The notes under the pieces are model-generated. The model searched no databases. It was not told the origin of the DNA and worked only from the letters and a program-made list of their open reading frames with translations. A stretch of DNA of 64,000 nucleotides, taken from NCBI GenBank assembly GCA_902363135.1, contig CABIZF010000011.1, forward strand, positions 48,457 to 112,456. The letters run 5' to 3'. Positions 58,594 through 64,000 of this stretch are shown here, one piece after another; within the stretch, counting starts at the first letter, position 1, and each line of letters starts with the position of its first letter. This DNA is from Lachnospiraceae bacterium. Its GTDB lineage: Bacteria; Bacillota; Clostridia; Lachnospirales; Lachnospiraceae. A program made the translations under genes and the position numbers.

Positions 58594-60138
58594 TTACTTG
58601 ATAGATGCCGCATAAAAAGCGAGAGCGGTATTAACTGCATTGACGACTGCACCGGAAGAGGTCGAAGCTCCGGATACAGAATCAATTTCATTGTCGGCGG
58701 TGCTGCCACCTGCTTTATTGAGGACAAATGCATCGGTGTTGACGCCATTGAACTGGCTCTTGAATGCATCTTCGCCACAGAGCATACCCATGCCGGCGGT
58801 CTCGTGCAGTTCCGTAAAGGAAATACCAAGTACAGTTCCGGTTGTGTCGATACCGACAGAGAGCGTGATGGTTCCGTCGTAGCCGTCTCCGCTGGAAACA
58901 CTGATGACGTATCCGACGGTAGCGTCACTGGCATCTTTTCCGATTACCACATCGTTTATATAGGTCTTGCCGAATGCCTCGTCATAAATAGCTCCATTCA
59001 GGGCAGACACGGAGGCGTCAATGGTATCATCATGCGAGAAGCTGACAGCATCCGGACATACCTCCCGGTAGGAAGCAGCACTGGCTGCAAGCTCCTGTTC
59101 GGCAATTTTGTCCTTTGTGAGCAGATAGACGCTGCTTAAAGCAAGCCCGGCACATAATGTGATGATCGTCAGGTTGACAGCAGCCTTCGGAAATTCCTTC
59201 TTTCCGGAAGGGCTGCTCTGGCGGTAGCCAAGCGGCTTTGGAACACAGAACCTGTCGATGAATGGCACGAACATATTAGATATGATGATAGCGTAGCTGA
59301 CAGAATCGGCAGAAGAGCCAAGTACCCGGAACAGTCCGGAGAGCAGTCCGACGATACCACCGAAGAGAAGCTGTCCTTTTCGGGTCACCGGACTCGTGAC
59401 CGGATCAGTCGCCATGAAGAAAGCGCCCATCAGGATACCGCCGCCGCAGATCTGTGCGAACAGGTAAACAGGATCAAAGCCGTTTCCTCCGAACAGTCCC
59501 ATAAATGCGGTGAATACGACAATGAAAGAGAGCGGAATCTCAAAGGTGATACCACCGGTGATGCACAGAAAGATACCGCCGATGAGCAGCGCCAGTGCGG
59601 AGCCGCCGATGACAGACGGTGCAAATCCGAGGAATTCCGCTGCAATATCGACTGCCTCACCGGCCTTTAAGGCTGCAATCGGAGTCGCGGAGCTCACGCC
59701 GTCGATATGAAAGTCGGTCATGGCACTGCCAAAGGAGATCAGCAGGAAGCAGCGGCCGGTCAGCGCCGGGTTCATAAAGTTTCTGCCAAGGCCTCCAAAG
59801 AAGCACTTTACGAAAAGGATCGCAAAGATAGAACCGATGCACGGGAGGTACAGCGGAACCGTCGGTGAAAGGGAAAGCGCGAGCAGAAGTCCGGTGACGA
59901 CGGCACTGCCATCGCGAATTGTGTTCGGATGCTTTGCAACCAGGTCAAACAGGTATTCCACAAGTACCGCAGAAGCAACGGAAATAAGGATGACGAGAAA
60001 TGCATGGAGTCCGTAACGGTAAATGCCGAATACCGTTGCCGGGAGCAATGCAAGAACGACATCTGTCATCACAGATCCGGTCGTAAGCGAATGCCGGACG
60101 TGAGGACTGGAAGACATATTTAATAATTTTTCATTCAT
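58594..60138 (-). CDS. Fused Rnf subunits RnfD and RnfG
   Basis: A single 514-residue frame covers both subunits. The first about 315 residues are RnfD, with many helices and the covalent-FMN motif DGVSSATP. From about residue 330 it is RnfG: one helix (AVNLTIITLCAGLALSSVYLL), FMN-binding region and DSVSGASTSSGAVV, where the usual flavinylated Thr of SGAT is Ser. The linker PLGYRQSSPSGKKEF is short and there is no stop or ribosome site between the parts. The start at 60138 follows GTGAGGGA. An upstream extension of the frame (to 60255) overlaps rnfC and is rejected. FMN attachment would need an ApbE transferase, absent here. Confidence 0.92.
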   Translation of the reverse strand: MNEKLLNMSSSPHVRHSLTTGSVMTDVVLALLPATVFGIYRYGLHAFLVILISVASAVLVEYLFDLVAKHPNTIRDGSAVVTGLLLALSLSPTVPLYLPCIGSIFAILFVKCFFGGLGRNFMNPALTGRCFLLISFGSAMTDFHIDGVSSATPIAALKAGEAVDIAAEFLGFAPSVIGGSALALLIGGIFLCITGGITFEIPLSFIVVFTAFMGLFGGNGFDPVYLFAQICGGGILMGAFFMATDPVTSPVTRKGQLLFGGIVGLLSGLFRVLGSSADSVSYAIIISNMFVPFIDRFCVPKPLGYRQSSPSGKKEFPKAAVNLTIITLCAGLALSSVYLLTKDKIAEQELAASAASYREVCPDAVSFSHDDTIDASVSALNGAIYDEAFGKTYINDVVIGKDASDATVGYVISVSSGDGYDGTITLSVGIDTTGTVLGISFTELHETAGMGMLCGEDAFKSQFNGVNTDAFVLNKAGGSTADNEIDSVSGASTSSGAVVNAVNTALAFYAASIK

Positions 60139-60149
60139 TTTCCGTTCCC

Positions 60150-61484
60150 TCACTTTCTCTTTGCGGCCATGATGGCGGCCTTTGTCTGTTTGAAGAGCTG
60201 CATCAGCGGTCGCTTTGCCGGGCAGATATAGGTACAGCTTCCGCAGGCGATACAATCCAGACCATACAGCTTTTTCTCATAACGCTCATAATCCTGACGC
60301 TCAGCGGCCTCCGCCATCATCTGCGGCACGAGACCGATCGGACAGACATGTCCGCACCGTCCGCAGCGAAGGCAGGCAGTCATCTGCTGTTCGGCAAGCT
60401 CGACTTCATCTGAAGCGAGCACGGTCAGTGCATTGTTGTTTTTGGCGACGGGCGCATCCAGTGTAGACATTGCGATTCCCATCATCGGGCCTCCGCAGAG
60501 GATTTTCCTTGCTTCAGAGCCGGGTTTGATTCCACCGGCTGCCTTAAGCAGCTCGCTGCAGGAAGTGCCGATCCGGACAAAGAGCGTGTGCGGATTGGAA
60601 ACTGCGTCTCCGGACACCGTAAAGAGACGGCCTATCAGCGGCTCGGTCTTACAGACAGCGCGGTAGATAGCATTTAGGGTGCTGACGTTACATACAACAC
60701 AGCCGAGATCCGCCGGAAGCTGTCCGAAGCGAAGCTGCCGTCCGGTGACAACACCGATCAGACTGCGCTCACCGCCTTCCGGATATTTGGCCATGACCGG
60801 AAGAACTGAGAGATTTGCGTCGCCCTCGCAGGCATGTGCCATAGCTTCGATGGCTTCTGGCTTATTATCTTCGATGGCAATCACACCTCTGGCATTCGGA
60901 AAAAGACGAAGAACAAGCCGCATGCCTTCGACGATCCCGTTGCTCTGCGTGCGCATCAGCTGGTCATCACAGGTGATATAGGGCTCACATTCAGAGCCGT
61001 TTGCGATCACATAGTCGATCTGCTCCGGATTGCGCGGGGCAAGCTTTACGTGTGTTGGAAAGCCTGCGCCTCCGAGTCCGACGATCCCGGCCCATTTAAT
61101 GGCATCAAGAATCTGCGGCCCGGAAAAGGCAGAAGCTTCCCGATCGATACCGATACCGGGTGCAGCGTTAAACAATCCGTCATTTGCGATGACGATGCAG
61201 GTGGCTCTTCCGCCGGATATGGTGTGGCGCTCTTCAATAGCCTTTACCGTACCGGAGCAGGAGCTGACAATATTTGCAGAGACAAAGCCGTCTGCTTCTG
61301 CGATCAACTGTCCGGCAAGTACAGCGTCGCCCTTTTTCACGATGGGCTTTGCAGGCTTGCCGATGTGCTGGTTTACAGGAAATACAAGATCTCCTGAGGG
61401 AAGGAAGTCTTCGATCGGACTTCCAAGAGAAAGCTCTTTGTAGCCCTTCGGATGGACACCGCCCCGAAATGTTTTGTGCTTCAT
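60150..61484 (-). CDS. rnfC: Rnf complex subunit RnfC
   Basis: The 444-residue peripheral subunit is expected to reduce NAD+. GLGGAGFPTHVK and an ENDKPEA-like region (VIAIEDNKPEAIEAM) mark the NADH/FMN-binding fold. Two [4Fe-4S] motifs are near the end: CLRCGRCGHVCPIGL and CIACGSCTYICPAKRP. GAGGAGG precedes the ATG at 61484. It is first in the operon, 11 bp ahead of the fused rnfD-G. Confidence 0.96.
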   Translation of the reverse strand: MKHKTFRGGVHPKGYKELSLGSPIEDFLPSGDLVFPVNQHIGKPAKPIVKKGDAVLAGQLIAEADGFVSANIVSSCSGTVKAIEERHTISGGRATCIVIANDGLFNAAPGIGIDREASAFSGPQILDAIKWAGIVGLGGAGFPTHVKLAPRNPEQIDYVIANGSECEPYITCDDQLMRTQSNGIVEGMRLVLRLFPNARGVIAIEDNKPEAIEAMAHACEGDANLSVLPVMAKYPEGGERSLIGVVTGRQLRFGQLPADLGCVVCNVSTLNAIYRAVCKTEPLIGRLFTVSGDAVSNPHTLFVRIGTSCSELLKAAGGIKPGSEARKILCGGPMMGIAMSTLDAPVAKNNNALTVLASDEVELAEQQMTACLRCGRCGHVCPIGLVPQMMAEAAERQDYERYEKKLYGLDCIACGSCTYICPAKRPLMQLFKQTKAAIMAAKRK

Positions 61485-61532
61485 ACATTACCTCCTCGCC
61501 GCAGGCTGCGGCAGTTTTTTGAATTACAAAAT

Positions 61533-61728
61533 ATGATGTTGGGGCCAAAAGGTATTTTGCCCCCTATGATACACGGATTGCTTCGCATTTCATGCTCTCG
61601 CAATCCTAAAACACCTCAAATCCGCTCATTTTTCTACGAAAAATGGCTACTTTTCGGTGTTTTGCGGGTCAATAAGTCATGCTTTTTCATGCTTGCATGA
61701 AACGCATGACCTTTTGACCCTTGTATCA
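61533..61728 (-). repeat. Family 1 element, subtype 1 (copy D), in the rnf leader
   Basis: It is almost the exact reverse complement of copy C at 25.0 kb, including terminal repeats and all four stems. It lies between the predicted rnf promoter and rnfC, so it should be transcribed as part of the rnf leader in the same orientation as the operon. Confidence 0.87.
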
Positions 61729-61757
61729 AAATATTTAATGATACCGAGGATATCATT

Positions 61758-61787
61758 ATTATAGGTAGAATGATAACAGATTCTCAA
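61758..61787 (-). promoter_or_regulatory. Probable rnf operon promoter
   Basis: On the minus strand TTGAGA, 18 bp, TATAAT. It is about 275 bp upstream of rnfC. Between it and yprB (61788-61877) is A/T-rich sequence with no clear terminator. Confidence 0.55.
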
Positions 61788-61877
61788 TGAAAATTCCAGC
61801 TTTTTCAACAGAATCATGCGTTAAAAAAATAACTTTTTAGGCAAAATAACAACACAAATGAAGCGGAAGGCGTAGAT

Positions 61878-62999
61878 TTACAGGGGAATTTGCTGTAAAA
61901 TTGCCGTGACAAGTGGCCGAAGCAGCTCCGGGCACGTCTCATAACCGTCCTGCCAGGCAAAATATACGGCCCGTGATTCATAGGAAGGACGGAACGCAGG
62001 AGTCAGGATTGCGGATGGCTGCATATAGAATCGCCCACTTTTTCTCGTATAGCAGGTCGCAGCCTTTGCCGGGGTGCGGTATTCTTTTTCGACGTAAGCG
62101 GCCACACTTTTATGGATGGCCTGATCCTCCAGAGGCAGATAATAGTAATTTTTATAGTCCTGGAAAAAGTACTTCAGTTCCGTGTCAACACCCGGAATCT
62201 CGAGAATTGCTGTTAGATTATTAACAAAAAGCTCAAAAAAAGCTTCTTCTGATGAGTCCACAGGGCAGGGGATCGAGAGAGAGAGCTCGCGTGGAAGGGG
62301 AGCGGCGAGTTCAAGCCGGATGCGCAGGAGCGGCAAGCCATGAGAGGCTGAAGCCGCTGTCGAGGAGACAGTTGCAAATCTTCCTTCTGCGAGCATCAGA
62401 TACGCCGCAAGCGGGAGGAGGCGTGTCATTCCGACCAGGTCATCGCGATTGTGGAGCAGCATCAGGCGGCGCAGCTCTGGATCCGAGGTTTTCTCGTAAG
62501 CATGAAACATAGCGATTAAATGCCTGCCTGTCAATGTATCCTCGCGCTGCCATCCGGCGAATGCCTCCAGATCCTTCTGCTTCATATGTGCATATCCGGA
62601 GAGCTTTTTCAGGCGGCGCAGTTTTTGATAGAGATCAATCGAAAATATGCAATCCGAGGCATCATCGTAAAGAATCGGAAGATGGCAGGCCCTGGCTCTC
62701 GCATTTATATAAGGAAGATCAAAGGTCGTGCCATTGAAATGGATCAGCGTCGAAAATGGAGCGGCATCGGCTAAAAATGCAGCGAGCAGCTCCGGCTCCT
62801 CAGAGGTACGCTCGGCAAGGTACTGGGTGAGCTGCCAGCCGTGTTCCGTGCGGCAGATCGTCCCGATCAGAAACACATGGGAAGAGGCGGCGGAAAGCCC
62901 GCTTGTCTCAATGTCAAAAAAGAGGCTTTTTCCCGGATCGAAGCCCCAGAAACCGTGATAATCCGGAAAGTCCGGAAGGATGGCTGTTTCTCGAATCAT
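61878..62999 (-). CDS. YprB-like ribonuclease H-fold (DEDD) exonuclease
   Basis: The 373-residue protein has a 3'-5' exonuclease fold. SLFFDIETSGLS holds the first Asp-Glu pair, LIHFNGTTFDLPYINARA the second acidic block, and LLHNRDDLVGM near 190 the last Asp of the DEDD set. A C-terminal extension follows. Family members in Firmicutes are uncharacterised nucleases. It is monocistronic. The ribosome site (AGGAAAGGAA) is a little far from the ATG at 62999. Confidence 0.82.
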   Translation of the reverse strand: MIRETAILPDFPDYHGFWGFDPGKSLFFDIETSGLSAASSHVFLIGTICRTEHGWQLTQYLAERTSEEPELLAAFLADAAPFSTLIHFNGTTFDLPYINARARACHLPILYDDASDCIFSIDLYQKLRRLKKLSGYAHMKQKDLEAFAGWQREDTLTGRHLIAMFHAYEKTSDPELRRLMLLHNRDDLVGMTRLLPLAAYLMLAEGRFATVSSTAASASHGLPLLRIRLELAAPLPRELSLSIPCPVDSSEEAFFELFVNNLTAILEIPGVDTELKYFFQDYKNYYYLPLEDQAIHKSVAAYVEKEYRTPAKAATCYTRKSGRFYMQPSAILTPAFRPSYESRAVYFAWQDGYETCPELLRPLVTAILQQIPL

Positions 63000-63138
63000 A
63001 GTGGATTGTTTTGTTCCTTTCCTCTGCTTTTACTATCAGTCAGGCAATATTCGTAATTCTCATCCAGTATAGCGAAAAAGCAAAGGGATTTCCAGCGTAA
63101 AAAAGACAGGGAATGGAAAATGTTAAGAGATTCTTTCG

Positions 63139-63167
63139 TTGTGGATTGCTGGAAAATAGTGTAATAT
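63139..63167 (+). promoter_or_regulatory. Promoter of the downstream ABC ATPase
   Basis: TTGTGG (63139-63144), 17 bp, TAATAT (63162-63167). Confidence 0.55.
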
Positions 63168-63201
63168 GAAAAGCAGATTTAGACAATAAAGGAGAAGGAT
63201 T

Positions 63202-63891
63202 ATGTTGCTGGAATGCAGTGGGCTGAAAAAGAGCTATGGACGGAAGCTGGCGGTACGGGATATAACGCTGAATCTGGAGCAGGGGAAGATATACGGACTG
63301 CTCGGACCGAACGGAAGCGGCAAAACGACCTGGATGAAGATGGTGGCAGGACTGGTGAAGGGCTGGGAAGGGAGTATTTTATTTGACGGACACGCACTGA
63401 CGTATAAAGACAAGGCTGAGATTACCTATATGTCTACAGAGCCCTTTTTCTATTCGTATATGAAGATCCGTGATGTAGGGAAATACTATTCGGACTTTTT
63501 CGCGGACTTCAGTCCGGAGCGCTTTGAGAAGCTGCTCATGCGGATGGAGCTGGATCCGAAGGACAAGGCGCGGACGCTTTCTTCCGGTATGGCGGCGAAG
63601 CTGAAGCTGGCTGCGACTCTGGCGAGAGACGCAAGGCTCTATCTGCTCGACGAGCCATTAAATGGTATTGATCTGGTCGCCCGGGATCACGTCATGCAGA
63701 CGATCAGAGAGGCTTGCAGTCCGAGGCACACGATTGTGATGTCTACACATCTGGTCGATGAGATTGAGCCGATGATTGACGGAGCCATCTTTGTGCGGGA
63801 CGGACAGATCGAGGCGCAGGGCAGTGTAGAGGAGCTGCGGCAGAGGTATGGGCTTTCGATCGTAGACCTGTATCGTAGAATTTACGGCTGA
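63202..63891 (+). CDS. ABC transporter ATP-binding protein, orphan
   Basis: The 229-residue ATPase has Walker A GPNGSGKTT (about 37), a signature region reading TLSSGMAAKLKLAATLAR (SSGM in place of SGGQ), Walker B LYLLDEPLNGID and H-loop VMSTHLVDEIE. Sequence style fits the YtrB/EcsA/NatA-like group that works with a separate permease. The next sequence is an IS end, so the expected permease gene is missing or displaced. No GntR regulator precedes it in the window. AAAGGAGAAGG precedes the ATG. Confidence 0.85.
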   Translation: MLLECSGLKKSYGRKLAVRDITLNLEQGKIYGLLGPNGSGKTTWMKMVAGLVKGWEGSILFDGHALTYKDKAEITYMSTEPFFYSYMKIRDVGKYYSDFFADFSPERFEKLLMRMELDPKDKARTLSSGMAAKLKLAATLARDARLYLLDEPLNGIDLVARDHVMQTIREACSPRHTIVMSTHLVDEIEPMIDGAIFVRDGQIEAQGSVEELRQRYGLSIVDLYRRIYG

Positions 63892-63903
63892 GCACTAGAG
63901 CGT

Positions 63904-64000
63904 GTTTGAAAAACATTTGATTTTGTTTATTTTAACCAAATTAGAATAGACGCGATGCATATGAAGCCCAGATAGGTAGCAGCCAGTTTGTCATAACGTG
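63904..64000 (-). mobile_element. End of an insertion sequence truncated by the window edge
   Basis: The terminal sequence GAGCGTGTTTGAAAAACATT (starting about 63899) lies 20 bp outside a minus-strand frame that reads like a transposase C-terminus. Only the left end is in the window. The IS boundary is approximate. Confidence 0.6.
63927..63998 (-). CDS. Transposase C-terminus, partial (IS5-like)
   Basis: The minus strand reads RYDKLAATYLGFICIASILI followed by WLK and a stop at 63927-63929. The pattern (K/R)YDK.A..(F/Y)L.F...A...(I/L)WL is the usual ending of IS5-family DDE transposases. Only 23 codons are in the window; the rest lies to the right. Confidence 0.65.
   Translation of the reverse strand, partial: RYDKLAATYLGFICIASILIWLK

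Noticed and set aside
60139-60255. N-terminal extension of the RnfD-RnfG frame
   Set aside because: It overlaps the end of rnfC, is basic and unlike RnfD, and a good ribosome site precedes the ATG at 60138.
1-64000. CRISPR array
   Set aside because: The repeats seen are scattered, palindromic and not separated by regular spacers. No cas-like gene was seen.

Overview
The window looks like chromosomal DNA of an anaerobic Clostridia, most likely a Lachnospiraceae member. Evidence is the Rnf cluster in the clostridial order C-D-G-E-A-B, a biotin-dependent Na+-decarboxylase operon, a D-lactate dehydrogenase with a Rex-like operator, strong AGGAGG ribosome binding sites, and a secG-rnr-smpB-ssrA block. 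I cannot name a genus from sequence reading alone. Most genes are core metabolism or housekeeping. Accessory DNA is limited to short interspersed repeats and one insertion-sequence end at the right edge.

Layout. 0-5 kb: 5'-truncated LTA-synthase-like enzyme, a PLP decarboxylase of the lysA type, bioB under a BirA-type palindrome, and a minus-strand tRNA-Leu(CAA). 5-14 kb: D-lactate dehydrogenase, a 1241-residue ABC exporter-like ATPase/permease fusion, a GH51 arabinofuranosidase, and a minus-strand DAHP synthase. 14-20 kb: siroheme-type dehydrogenase, RNase HI, a 40-residue membrane protein, alaS, rpsU and cardiolipin synthase. 20-25 kb: two D,D-carboxypeptidases flanking a metallophosphoesterase and scpAB. 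25-31 kb: a five-gene biotin-dependent operon with two different carboxyltransferases, an enlarged gamma subunit, a biotin carrier and a Na+-pump beta subunit. 31-36.5 kb: thiamine pyrophosphokinase, an unrecognised membrane protein, and an amino-acid ABC transporter with an M20 amidohydrolase. 36.5-46 kb: GH25 lysozyme with wall-binding repeats, gpmI, an HtrA-like protease, a tandem pair of Ig-like/cysteine-peptidase-like secreted proteins, and enolase. 46-50 kb: secG, rnr, smpB, convergent with ssrA (tmRNA). 50-56.5 kb: two-component system, flavoprotein, cmk, ispH, S1-domain protein. 56.5-61.5 kb: minus-strand rnfC-D/G-E-A-B in which RnfD and RnfG are one polypeptide. 61.8-64 kb: YprB-like exonuclease, ABC ATPase, and a truncated IS.

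Functional threads. Rnf and the decarboxylase pump both couple redox or decarboxylation energy to ion gradients. BioB completes the cofactor needed by the pump. The Rex-like site ties D-lactate formation to NADH/NAD+. Several exported proteins share Thr/Glu/Ala-rich linkers after the signal or membrane segment.

The most unusual feature is an interspersed element of about 200 bp (family 1) with terminal inverted repeats and a conserved series of stems. It has four long copies, one internally deleted copy and several fragments, all intergenic. Two subtypes differ in stem sequence in a compensatory way while keeping the same unpaired core. A second, shorter palindromic family (family 2) also sits in intergenic regions.
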